Source of the DNA: Euperipatoides rowelli | Taxonomy: Eukaryota; Onychophora; Udeonychophora; Euonychophora; Peripatopsidae | Assembly: GCA_003024985.2 (NCBI GenBank) | Contig: PXIH01S0006574.1 | Reading direction: 5' to 3' (one strand) | Length of the DNA: 19,014 bases | Shown: positions 6,785-17,700 of the stretch, piece by piece | How positions within the stretch are numbered: the stretch's first letter is position 1 | Layout of the letters: every line of letters begins with the position of its first letter | Position numbers and translations under genes: made by a program | Notes under the pieces: model-generated | The model's input: only the letters and a program-made list of their open reading frames with translations | Told to the model about the DNA's origin: nothing | Database searches by the model: none

Positions 6785-8800
6785 GTCTCAAATTTATTAT
6801 ATTGGATTGAATTTTACTGTGGTATGTAGGCCTATAGGCTATGCCTTGGTCTTAATCTAGAATTAAAAGCAGCTCATTTTCAATTAGATAAGATTATACT
6901 AAACATTCCAAACAATTAAAATCGTATCTCTTTATCTGGTTAATGGAATAATTTATGGTAGGAAATTTGACTATAGTGAAATTTGTTATATTGTCCAAGA
7001 CAAACAGTTGTTGATAGCCAAACATCTTTGCACATGGTTGTGCAAATATTTTATTTTCATAGATTCCATTTTATTTCATTTAATCTTTGTTTTAGATCTT
7101 CAGTCAATAATATTTCAATAATATGTCTTCCTATGATGTCTAAAACCAAAAAGAATTTTATCAGGATTATGGTGGAGGATTCCTTGACTTACGCCATCTA
7201 TTAATTAATGACCATTATTCATATTTAAAATTGGCCTTTTGTGATTGTCACCTATCCTCTTGATCCCATAAAATCTTCTTCAATAATTTATAACTCTAAA
7301 CAATTTTTATTATATTTTATAAAAATTGAAATTAAAACAGTACAGTAACTCCGGCAGGTGCTGCACCCAGGCAACTCATCACATAAACAAATATTTTGCT
7401 TCAATCAGGACCCTAAACTAAAATTTTAATATTGTTCATGCTGTAAGAAACAAATAGTTACTGAATTATTAAATATAGCCTATAGGATATAATTTATCAT
7501 CAATTAAAACACAAAACTATTTTTTTTTTAAAACCGAAACTGTTTAATTAAGAAAAGAGAATGTAAGAATATTTCCAAAAGGCTCCTTTTATCGTAACAG
7601 TATTTACACCCATTTTATAACGTTTATAGGCCTAATAATAATTTTATGAAAATTAATTTGACAGAGTTCATCTAAACACATTTTTTTTTTTTAGAGAGAT
7701 TACATATTGCTAGCAATACTTCCTTTTTATAACAAGAAATATAGCTTTCTTAGATTTAAAATTTTAATAAAGTAAAAAAAAAAAGAAAGATTTACGTTTT
7801 AACGTTTTAAACATAGGCCCAAGCTGGTCAATTAATTTTAATCAGCAATGACTTGGATGGGCAGACATAATAAAGAAATAGTTAATTAAGACAAAATCAA
7901 AATCAAATAATTTAGCACATATGCTAAATCTCTTAGTTTTCACTGTAAAAACAAACAATGTTTTATTAGCCTATTAGGCCAATATTACTAATAAATAAGA
8001 CCAAAGTAAAAACAAGAAAAGTGAAATTACAATGTATTGCAAGATTTCAATATGCACTGTAAGCCTATTCATTCATGTAAACATTATTCTGTGAATTTTC
8101 AAAATAAAATATACCAAGTTCAATAAGGACGTTGTTTAATATTCATTCAAATAAATAGAAGCCAGGCAAACAGTAGATGATTTTCAGGACACTGATTAGG
8201 GCATCAAATTTACTTTTTATTTAAACTAAAGAATTAAAAAAAAAATAGAGTAATTAAGAAATTAGCCATAAATTTTGTAGCAGATGCAATAGCTGAAAAT
8301 TCCAATTTAAATACTGGATCTCCGAGTTTTATCTTGAAAGTGAAGGAATAATTTACAAAAAATTGCAGAATAGTGAAAAAAAAAAACTTGTGTTTGGCTA
8401 AAAAAAAAAAAAAAAAGATTAAATTTAATAATTGTGAATGTTTATTTCCTACTTTTCAGGTGAAAGTCAACATTATTTACTTTTCAAACCTGAAAAGATA
8501 CCAATGGTAACATTACGTTTATGTTTAAAGTGGGCCGGGTTACACAAACTTTCAGAGCAGAAAATGTTTTCGATAGTTTATCTGGTAATGCCTATAAATT
8601 AACATGGGTTTATTAAAAACTCAACTAATAACCATTAAGATAAATAGCAAAGATTGGCATATTTTTTCTAACTCAGAAATTTTTAAATTAATAAAAAAAA
8701 ATTGTACCCCAGTCTGATTTTTACTATAACTCATTCGCAAAGCCGACTGGGTATTTAATAGATCCCATCATTCATCTGTCATCCAGACTTCGGATTTTTC
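6785..8800. other. Intergenic, no gene seen
   Basis: AT-rich DNA with long A and T runs (for example 7681-7692, 8399-8416). Several copies of the words TAGGCCTA and TAGCCTAT occur, for example near 6827, 7472, 7627 and 7968. All six frames are broken every few dozen codons. I found no repeat boundaries, RNA gene or promoter I could support. It separates the retroelement relic from the CBP/p300 gene. Confidence 0.5.
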
Positions 8801-9378
8801 CGGAATTGTCAGAAAATAAGATTCATACGACCCTACAAGAGAGTAGCCAATCACCAGGCACTAATAGAGTCACATGTCTGCGCTTAACCTATGAATAATA
8901 AGCTTTCGCTACAGAAATTTCTTCTTCGGAGGTATTCGTTGTTTTCGCTGACAAGCGTAGAAAAACTTTTCATCAACAGCCGCCATTTTCCCCAATTTCG
9001 ACACTGAAAACTTTATATCTTCTGCCTAGGATTTTAGCCCATTACGGGATCGTAGATTATTTACATGTGTGGAAGGGATCAACAAATACTTATGGAAGGT
9101 ATTTAGCACAAAACTTTCCTTCTTGGGCTATTTTTGTCGCAACGACGATAGCCCAACGCTTTCAGGAATATTGTTTTGTGCTTTCAAAATTGGTATGTAT
9201 TTTGATCGTTTGGAGGCTCAAAATGTAATCTATTCGCCTTGAATGCCGTGGTTAGTGCCTTGAGGATCAATTTCAAGAAATTAAGATGTTACTTTATCGG
9301 ATTTTGTGGGAAAAAAATAAGGATTTATGATCAACAAGTTAGGACTCGGCCTGTATAGTAAATTTGTGGAAGCACAAC
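8801..9378 (+). promoter_or_regulatory. Probable promoter and 5' leader of the CBP/p300 gene
   Basis: GC content rises here relative to the flanks. A CCAAT box lies at about 8849-8853. GCCGCCATTTT (about 8980-8990), a YY1-type site often found at transcription starts, suggests initiation near there. No TATA box is evident. If the leader is unspliced from there to the ATG at 9379, it carries several short upstream reading frames: 9065-9106, 9195-9242, 9243-9263, 9286-9330 and 9327-9386. The last overlaps the CBP start out of frame. The exact start site cannot be fixed from sequence. Confidence 0.45.
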
Positions 9379-9469
9379 ATGGCTGACCATCTTGTGGATG
9401 GGCCGCCGAGTAAACGGCCGAAAATTGAGAAAATAATGTCTCCAACGCTCACCCCCAATGATAATGCTG
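9379..9469 (+). CDS. CREBBP/EP300: CBP/p300 histone acetyltransferase, coding exon 1
   Basis: This exon encodes residues 1-30 plus one base of codon 31. It begins MADHLVDGPPSKRPK, the characteristic start of invertebrate CBP/p300. The PPSKRPK at residues 9-15 is a basic nuclear-import motif, as in the vertebrate proteins. The ATG at 9379 is chosen because homology starts with it. The exon ends at a strong donor, GCTG|GTAAGT, in phase 1, and the next exon resumes in phase after 347 nt. CBP/p300 is a nuclear transcriptional coactivator that acetylates histones and other proteins and bridges activators to the basal machinery. Confidence 0.92.
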
Positions 9470-9816
9470 GTAAGTATAACAATCATGCTCTCTATTATTT
9501 TATTTTGAGGTGTTAAAATTTAGCTGTAAGCAGCTGAGATCAAAAACCGATGAGAAATGTATTTATCCATCATCATATTTTTCATAGAGTTTAACGTTAA
9601 TCTAGGCTCTTTCTCAGCAGCTCGCTAGACGGAGATGCCAAAATCAAACTAACACTTTTATGTTGGTAAAAAAATAAATAATTTTCATACTAAAATAAAA
9701 TTAATTTCATTAAATTATAATAGTTATCAATCTGGGATAAGATAGCGCTTTTGTAAACAATTTTGTGGCTGTTTGAAATTCAGAATTTTCATTTGTTTTG
9801 GTTTTGTTTGTTTCAG
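9470..9816 (+). other. CBP/p300 intron 1
   Basis: A 347-nt GT-AG intron with donor GTAAGTAT and a T-rich acceptor TTTGTTTGTTTCAG. It is phase 1, separating the first base of Glu31 from the other two. Its interior is AT-rich and stop-dense. Confidence 0.88.
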
Positions 9817-10595
9817 AATTTCTCGGCAAATTATTGGATTTGGAGACTGAACTGCCTGATGAACTTATAGGAACAGGTGGTCTAGGGAATCCTGATCAAC
9901 AGCCACAGTTTCCCCTTACTTCTCAGCCGGGTCAAGGAATGCCAAATGGTGCGATGGATGTAAATCAATCGCAGGATGCCACAAATTCGAACCCAAGACA
10001 TCAGCAGCTTTCTCAATTACTGCAAAATAAGAATGCTGCCCTCAATATGGCAAATACTAATGTGAGTTCTAACACCAGTCCTCAAAATCATGGACCTAAT
10101 CAAAATCCTAGCCCTGGTGTTAGTATAGCTAATATGAACAGTGTAAAAAGCCCACTGTCTAATAGTCTATCGTCACCACCGAATCTGGTGGTTAGTAAAT
10201 CTGGAACTCCAACATCAACACCGCATAGTATTAGTAGTGAATCAATGATCACTAGTATAGCGAACAGTTTAGCAAATAGTCCTGTTCCAGGAACAGTTTC
10301 TGTTGCAAATAGTATAAATTTAAATACAAAATCTCCTATGAACTCTGCTAATCTTTTAAATAGCAATGTAACTGCCAATAGTATGCAATCGTCGCTATCA
10401 AATCCAATGGTAAACGGACCTCTAATGTCCATGAGTAGCACAGGAACGAATTCTAGGAATGTTCCTGTTAATGTGACAGCCAACATGAACATGGCTCATG
10501 GAAATATGGGTTTAGTTAATACTGCTGCTCCCCATTCCCCGCATCAACAGATGGGGCATCCAGGAATGAATACATCTCAGACGGGGCCCATTAGG
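9817..10595 (+). CDS. CREBBP/EP300: CBP/p300 histone acetyltransferase, coding exon 2
   Basis: This exon encodes residues 31-290 without a stop. Residues 32-48 contain FLGKLLDLETELPDELI, the counterpart of the conserved N-terminal acidic segment of human p300 ending LPDELI. HQQLSQLLQ with the LxxLL core at residues 95-99 (from 10008) matches the first nuclear-receptor-interaction box of CBP/p300. The remainder is low-complexity, rich in Asn, Ser, Met, Pro and Gln, with repeated Asn-Ser and Met-Asn words. It is predicted to be disordered, as this part of the protein normally is. The exon closes in phase 0 at ATTAGG|GTAAGT. The TAZ1, KIX, bromodomain, HAT, ZZ, TAZ2 and NCBD regions are outside the window. 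The N-terminal low-complexity sequence is clearly diverged from vertebrate CBP and p300. One shared ancestral gene is likely but cannot be shown here. Confidence 0.93.
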
Positions 10596-12413
10596 GTAAG
10601 TAGAGCATGCTTAGTTTGTTTCTTTTGTTTATATCATTCCTTTAAAAATAGAAACTGCCATGACTAAAAAATAAGACACGAGAAAAATTTAAAACACACA
10701 ATCTTAAAAATAAAGATTGTAAACTACTTTCATACATTGAATAAATAATAAAGGTTTAAATTTAAATTTGATGAGTATAAAAATAGTGAAATAAATAAAG
10801 CTTTAGTAGCTGAGAGCTTTTTGTTTACACTTTCAGATTTGTATATTTTCATAAACACAATACCATCCATCTTTTATTTCGGGAAAACAGCTGTCAAAAA
10901 TCTATAAGGGCAAAAAATTGTTTATACTATATATTTTTTTTACTAGAAAAATTCTTGTGTTAATGAAACAAAACGGTGTACTTTAGCTAGTAGCCTATTT
11001 TAAATACAATTATCTGTTTGTTTTCGTTGAAAATTGAGTTGTAAAAAAGCGTGGTATTTATATAAACAAGCATTTTATTTTGGTTTATTTGTGGTCACGA
11101 TTTCTATTTATTACCAAAGGGAATCCCTTCTACAGTTCCTGTTGATCGATTTCAGGAAGTCGGCTTTGTTTAGGACAACCACGTGAAGTTGTAAAAGAAT
11201 ACTCTCCCAAAATATTTATTTTTTATTTTAATATTGGATTTAGGTCCAAAGTTAACACTAAAATTACAAAAAAAAATAATAATTTTGAGTGTATAAAATT
11301 AAATGTTCGGATAAAACAAGGGAAAATGACCACGTGGTATTGTATTGAAGTTTCCACTTGACAGCACGCCACAGTGCTACTCTACACAATCTTTTACTAT
11401 TGGTTTGGCTGCACTTTGACTAGGCTAATCTTGGACAAGCACCATTCTTTTATTGCAATTCAAAGTTTAAGAAAGGAGGATGAGGATGAAACTTTTTTTT
11501 TTTAACTTGAAAAATAAACTATATTAACGCCATAATTCAACATTATTATTAAATTATTTATTTATTTAACCATATAAGTATAAGGCAGAGCCTTGTAGGG
11601 AGGATTTGTTTTTGCAGACTTTTTTTCTTTCCTTGTATTCTCTCTCTTTATATCAATTTTAATCAACCGTAACTAGCTAGTAGGATTAAACTATTTTTTA
11701 CCTTGTTTAAAATATAATTTAGTCGATCTCTACCACCACAGACTAATTTTCTCTCTAAAGTTTTAATTAAAATTATTATTAAAGGGAAACCCACTGCGTT
11801 TTCGAAAGACGTTTAGAATTAAAAAGTTATTTATTTTTTTAAAAATTAGATTACTAAGAAAGTACATACTGTATTTTTAATTTTGTTACTGTATTTATTT
11901 TTTAGAATAGAATTTTATTTATTTAAGTTAGGTTAAGTATGGACAGAAAGAGGGGAAAATAAGCTTTTAAATCCCTTTAGACTGTTAAATACAAATTTTA
12001 TATTTTACATAATTTTACAAACATAAATAAAACACAGGTATTTCCCACTTCTTTCCATCCTCTTCCACCTCCCTCTCTTCCAGCATGATGAAGCCAAATG
12101 CTTAAACATCCAAAAAATTATACTGTATACAAAATACAATGCATTATTTTCATTTGTGTAAAAAATTATTATTAGCCTATATACTGCATACTATTTCATA
12201 ATTATTAGCTTGTTTGTAAATTTTTACGTTTTACTGTTAATGTACAAATGTTTACGTTTATCTTTGATAAAAAAAAAATTTCCGAAGTAATATTAAAAAA
12301 AAAAAAATTCCGAATTAAAATCCGTTTTGAAAACATTTTTTAACTGGCAATTTTTTTTTAATCATCTCATAGATATGAATGTTTTTGTAAAAATAATTTT
12401 CAAAATTTGTATG

Positions 12414-12435
12414 CCCCCCCCCCCTCCCTCCCCCC
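12414..12435 (-). repeat. C-tract with G-quadruplex potential on the minus strand
   Basis: An 11-base C run, then T, CCC, T, CCCCCC. The complement has at least four closely spaced G-runs separated by single bases, which satisfies the usual quadruplex pattern. It is followed by an A-run. Confidence 0.8.
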
Positions 12436-13210
12436 AAAAAAATAGCCAGGGATTATTTTGAACTTTTAGAAAATCTGATTAATGGTTAGAATTAAAATCT
12501 AACTGGGAACATTACTCGGTAAAGTCACAGCACTGACCTCTGCTCCTGCAGCATTCTGTTAGGGGCTGTCTGCTGTGCAGTCGTGAATGTTGAGTCTTTA
12601 CAAAGAAAACAGGTTAGCTTGTTTTTCAGGAGAGGTAGCTGAACAACTGTGACAGGGTGGCATTGTGTGGAACATGCACAAGTCAAAAATACACACATGC
12701 TTAGTTTTTATTTACATGCATCCCCATCCACGTGTGTATGCTGAGGTAATTGACAAGAGTCTTTGACTATTGGGACCATTGATGTGGCTGTGATACCGTG
12801 GAATTAAACGCAAGACTTGAAAAAGAGGAATTTGCTTCCAAGTAGGGTTGTTATTCTTTTTTTTTTTTTAAAAAAAATGGAACGTTTAAGATGATCCTAA
12901 TTATACTGTATTTATTTGTTTATAAATTTATATATAGTACGGTATCTTACGTAATAATTTTAAAAGTGCTTATTTTTTGACCGTAATAGTAGGATGTTTT
13001 TTTTAAATATATTGCTTTCACATTGGATTCTGTAGATAGGCCTAGGTGTACAGAAAGTTTTTTTTTAATTATTGTAAAAAGGATAATTTGGCCTTATAGA
13101 GGTCTACATCTACAATGTAAGACTTTTTGCTGTACAGGTATACTGTATTGTAATATATGCATGATAAACTATACTGTATGTACAGTATTTTTACACAATG
13201 TAGGCCGCGT

Positions 13211-13230
13211 TACAGTATATTTATACTGTA
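13211..13230. repeat. Perfect palindrome of TACAGTATA arms
   Basis: TACAGTATA (13211-13219), a TT spacer and TATACTGTA (13222-13230) form a perfect 9-bp inverted repeat. It is one of many TACAGTA-type words between 13100 and 13930. Confidence 0.8.
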
Positions 13231-13584
13231 CGGTATATATTGTATATACACATACAGTATTCTGTGCTGCATATTTACAGTATATACACAAANTATATAG
13301 GCTACTATATATTTATACACATACAATGATTTAAAGCTGAGAAAAAGATATTACAGTAGCTATTTGACTAGGCCCAGGCTAATGATAAACTTTGGAAAAA
13401 ATGTAATCGCTATAGCAAATCAATTTTAATAAGGAAATTTTCATTAAATTGATATTGAAAAAAATATAAATAACATGTCGACTAAGTGGGCCTTAATTAC
13501 AAAATTCAATTTTTTTTAACCATTTTTAAAACTAAAATGCTTGTGATAGCTAAAACCCTGTTCACATATACTATACATAATGTA

Positions 13585-13653
13585 GGCTTACTGTATAAAC
13601 ACTGTACGGTACTAATTAAACAGTACTATGTGCTTACAGTTTACAGTAAAGCC
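13585..13653. repeat. Imperfect hairpin of about 69 nt
   Basis: The arm starting GGCTTACTGTATAAAC at 13585 pairs with the arm ending GTTTACAGTAAAGCC at 13653. Pairing continues with bulges toward a short loop near AATTAAAC (about 13613-13620). Its size is like a microRNA precursor, but the surrounding DNA is full of the same palindromic words, so it may be incidental. Confidence 0.45.
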
Positions 13654-14290
13654 CCAATGTTTATTACTTGGTATACATATACTGTATGTTTAAGCCAGAA
13701 GTGCCTATACAACAATATATGCCAATATGAGCTAAATATACCACTGTAATTAAAAAATCGATTTTTAACCTATTGCAGAGATTAATCATACAGTATATGA
13801 AGGCAAAAAAAAAAAAAAAAAAATTGCCGATTTATGAACACCTATCAACTTTAAATGCAACTATCCCAAAATCAGGAAGTTGTTGAATTAGGCGCTTCTG
13901 GTTCTGAGCCACTAAAACTGTATACAGTATCCAATGCATATTATTTTCTTTTTTTTTTTTCAAAAATTTATATTTTTAAGAAAAAAAAATTTAAAATAAT
14001 AAAAACATACATTTTTCCTTGCCTTTACACGTCAAATGATAGCAGTAATTGAATTTCACCACCTCACAATAATTGGAGAGGATTAAGGTATATTATAGTA
14101 TAAATGGTCATAGCTAAAATAATGTTAACATTTTATTTTATTAAATATTGAGTAAGCAGAAGCTTTTACAATTTATTAGAAGCATACAGGTTACTAAAGA
14201 ATTTAAAAATCCAATAATTGAGTAATAAAAATATTTAGCTTACAGTAGAACAATCTCAAATGGGACGTACATATTAACAATATAATCATG

Positions 14291-14751
14291 AAATCAAACA
14301 AGAGACTGTTTATCCTTTATAAGCTCAAAAGACTCGGTGCGTGCAATAAAACTTTAACAGTTACCTATATCAGCTACTGTATATCGGAACCATTCTGGAG
14401 TATTGCGCCCCAGTCTGGTCGCCCTCAATAACCAAACATCAATCATCTCGGTTAGAATCCATACAGCGACGATCTCTAAAAATAATTCTGAAACATCAAT
14501 ACACAAGTTACAACAACGCCCTCGACCTATTAAATTTGCAAACTCTTTCCCAAAGAAGAGAAGACCTTACATTATCTTTTGCTATTAGCTTTTTCCGAAC
14601 ATTTCCTAGTTTCCTTCCTCCCAGACAGGGGCACCTNTCTGGCAGAACAACNAGGAACAGTAATAAGCATTATTTACCACAAATCAGAACTTCCAGGTTT
14701 AATAACTCCCCTATAATAAACATGATCAGGATTATAAATAACAGATTATAA
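14291..14751 (+). mobile_element. LINE reverse transcriptase C-terminal fragment
   Basis: The plus strand encodes the end of a non-LTR element polymerase protein: KRLFILYKLKRLGACN, then after one frameshift near 14385 ILEYCAPVWSPSIT. This corresponds to the family motif 'LEYaspvWsP'. It is followed by LESIQRRSLKIIL ('lErvQrrAtrlI') and, after another register change near 14530, by LQTLSQRREDLTLSFA and a tail ending at TAA 14749-14751 with a typical basic finish. Three N bases lie within or just after it. The upstream domains are missing, as expected for a 5'-truncated insertion. It is of a different lineage from the relic at 5683-6784, judging by these motifs, and lies in CBP/p300 intron 2 in the sense orientation. 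Confidence 0.8.
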
Positions 14752-17700
14752 TTTTCATCNAATTAAATAATTTATTTATTTTTATATATTCAGCAAAATA
14801 ATTGTAACAATCTAAATTTACGTACATGTAATTAATCCTATAACCAATAATGGGCTAAGGATTAATCTAAACTACTTGGCATCTTTATAAATTTAATGTA
14901 ATATTTGTTTGATAATAAACCAACAATAATAATAATAATACAGTAAAACAATGTAAAAACACAAATAAATCAAACAAGGCATCAAAATATAAACAAAACA
15001 GATTAAACATATCAAAATACAATATATAGGCTACAGTAATTAGAAATACCAGTCATTACAGTACCAAAAATAATAAGCATTACTGGTAGTCTACAAACTA
15101 CAATTAAAAAAAATGACACGTTATTTTTTTTTAAGATTCATTTTATTTTAAATTAGCCTAAATAATTAATTGGGATTCCCCCCTTCCCTTATTAAGATTT
15201 CAAAGTGCGGTTTCAATTCTCTAAATTTTAGCTTTTTACTCGTTATGACTATGCCTTGAAGAATTTGATATCTTATTATATAGTACATGATATATTCACC
15301 TACAGTAGGCTAATTACAGGACTATAATGAAATGTTCCAACTGAAACACTATAATCCATTGTGCAATCCATACTTTTGTATCGTAACAATACTCGAAAAA
15401 ACTTTTGCATTAGAATGTCCATTGCTACCTTTTTTTATTTTTAACTTGCAAGTATTGAATTGAGGCTTGCTGTTTGGTAAGCATGCTGTAACCTACTCCT
15501 ACCAAGTGTTTCTGATATTTATTTATTGCTCAAACAATGGTCTTAAGACCAATTACAGTTTTGTTCGTATAATAACAAATTAAGAATAAGTTGGGAATTA
15601 TCATATGCAGGGTATATGTTTATCTGGTTATTACTAAAAGAGCATGATTAAAGTCATCACTGCAAAACAATTCATTCAGATGGATTATACTGTACAGTAT
15701 TTTGCCATAATTAGCAAAGGAGATAGGATCATTCCGTCTTGTATTGATCATTTTAATTTTGTTATGCACCCTCTTGAAGAAAAATAAAATCCTCTATATT
15801 TTGATATATTTTGTTAACTTGTTAATTCCTTGATGTAGCCCACAAGATCTTACTAATAATTAAATAATTACTAAGGCCTATAGCTACATTATAAATATAA
15901 ATATCCATCATGTAGAGTAATTTATCTTTAATGTTTTCTGTCTTGTGTGATCCTCATTTTTGAATTTCTAATGACTTGGATAATCACCAAAGTAGTTATG
16001 GAGTATTTAACAAGGTTAGCCTATTTATTTTATTTAAATAAACAACGGGTACAAGACCACTTAAAAGTTTTGAAAAAATCTCTGGATTAAATTGTTATAC
16101 AATAAAGAACAATCAAGTAAATTAAACCAATTGAATGCAATAAACAGTAAATGAGAACAATTAGCCTATATGTTAAATATAACTAAAGATAAAACATCCT
16201 AGAGACCTATCTAGACATAATATAGATTACTACCTACACACACACAAAAAAAAAAGTTACCATTTAATTTAATTTCTGAATGTGTCTGCATGTTGCATTT
16301 ACTCATTCATAAAGTAAATATAAATAATTTTAGCATTGTTGATATTATAATACAATGGACATTACAAATAATAAAGTTTGTTTTGTTTTAAACCACTATT
16401 TACACTCTCATACCAAATCCTTAACCACTATGTGTAGCAGTACAGATAAAGTATTGTTATAGTACCGTACTGCATTCATTGTTAACTACTATACAATTCT
16501 ATAATCATCATAAAGGCAACATTTAAAGTATACTGTAGGCTATATTGGTAGGGCTACTAATAGAGGTTTCAATAAAAAAAAATTGCATAAACAACTTGGT
16601 TTTATCCACCGGAGTCGGACACAAGTTTGGCCAGAAATTTAATAAGAATTAATGTAAAAAGATGTCTCCCAATCAAAGGTAAAAGAACTTAAAAGATGTT
16701 AAATCAAGTTAAAATTAATCATATAGGCTATGCACATTATATAGACCTACATCAATTTTATAAAAGGATTTGCCCTAATGTAGAATACCACCACTAAGCT
16801 GCTATGGATTTTAAATTAATTCAAAAATTGATAAATTACAAAAATATAGGCTACAACAATTCTGAAATTATCCTTATTTTGATTCATTTCATTTTAGTTC
16901 TAAAGTTGTTACCTAACATTTATATCAAATTTGTAAGAATTATGTCTTTAATGACAAATCTATACTAATTCTAATCTACAGTAGATATTTTGCAAAAAAA
17001 AATTTACGATGTGAATTGGAAACAGACACAATTTTAACCACAATTACACTTTAAATAAAACACATTGAAAAGTATTCAAACACAAAGATCTGGGAGTCAT
17101 TATCGATGACTGACAAAACTTCTAGCAGCTCATCAACTAGTCTACATATAATAAAAAAAAAATGAATTGGGGGCATGGTAATAATAAAACCAACTCGTAC
17201 AGTATATACAGTACATTCCTCCACAAAGAGACTGCTGCTCTGCAGCATATAGCATCCCATTTGCAAAAGATCGAGAACAACTAAACAGAACCTTTTAGAA
17301 GACATACCAAATCAATAGGCTCTCATATAAACCCTAGCATGAAAGAACTTATAAATGCCTTGATATGCTCATTCCAAAACAGAGAATAGTGATTATGTTA
17401 GTTCATTTTCAATGCATGGATATTGAATCTTATTGTATAAACACTAACAGCACTTAGAAGACACAGTTTAAAATTAAAGATAAAATCTGCGCTAATTAAT
17501 CAGAAAAACAATAACAGATCCATTTCCTGGTGTAACAATTTTCCTCAAAACTTAATAGCACTAAATATTGTTTATTCTTTCAAATATAGACCATATAGCC
17601 TATCTTAAAAGCAATGAATTATTTAACTAACATAGACCACTGTTTATCTATGTGATTTATAATTCAAATGTAAAAGCTACATGACTTAGGCTACACAAAT

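Larger units (their letters stand above)
10596..14290 (+). other. CBP/p300 intron 2, first part; no coding exon found
   Basis: Starts with the donor GTAAGTAG. The sequence is AT-rich with long homopolymers. A patch with more balanced base content at about 12520-12850 could be a regulatory element or an old insertion. From 12900 to 13930 the sequence is dense in TACAGTA/TACTGTA words and short palindromes. I found no frame resembling the next part of CBP/p300. Confidence 0.6.

Noticed and set aside
10100-10492. 130-codon open frame antisense to CBP/p300 exon 2
   Set aside because: It is a by-product of the Asn/Ser-biased codons of the real exon and has no independent support.
12552-12612. Candidate 61-nt exon in intron 2, with acceptor CTCCTGCAG and donor CAG|GTTAGC
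   Set aside because: Exon 2 ends in phase 0. In that phase this stretch hits a TGA after 13 codons and does not resemble CBP/p300.
13023-13749. Plus-strand open frames of 87-103 codons rich in Tyr, Thr and Cys
   Set aside because: They arise from the TACAGTA/TATAC repeats and have low-complexity composition.
17076-17115. Plus-strand KDLGVIID-like peptide resembling a LINE reverse transcriptase motif
   Set aside because: Only about nine residues match, stops follow at once and no neighbouring motif supports it.
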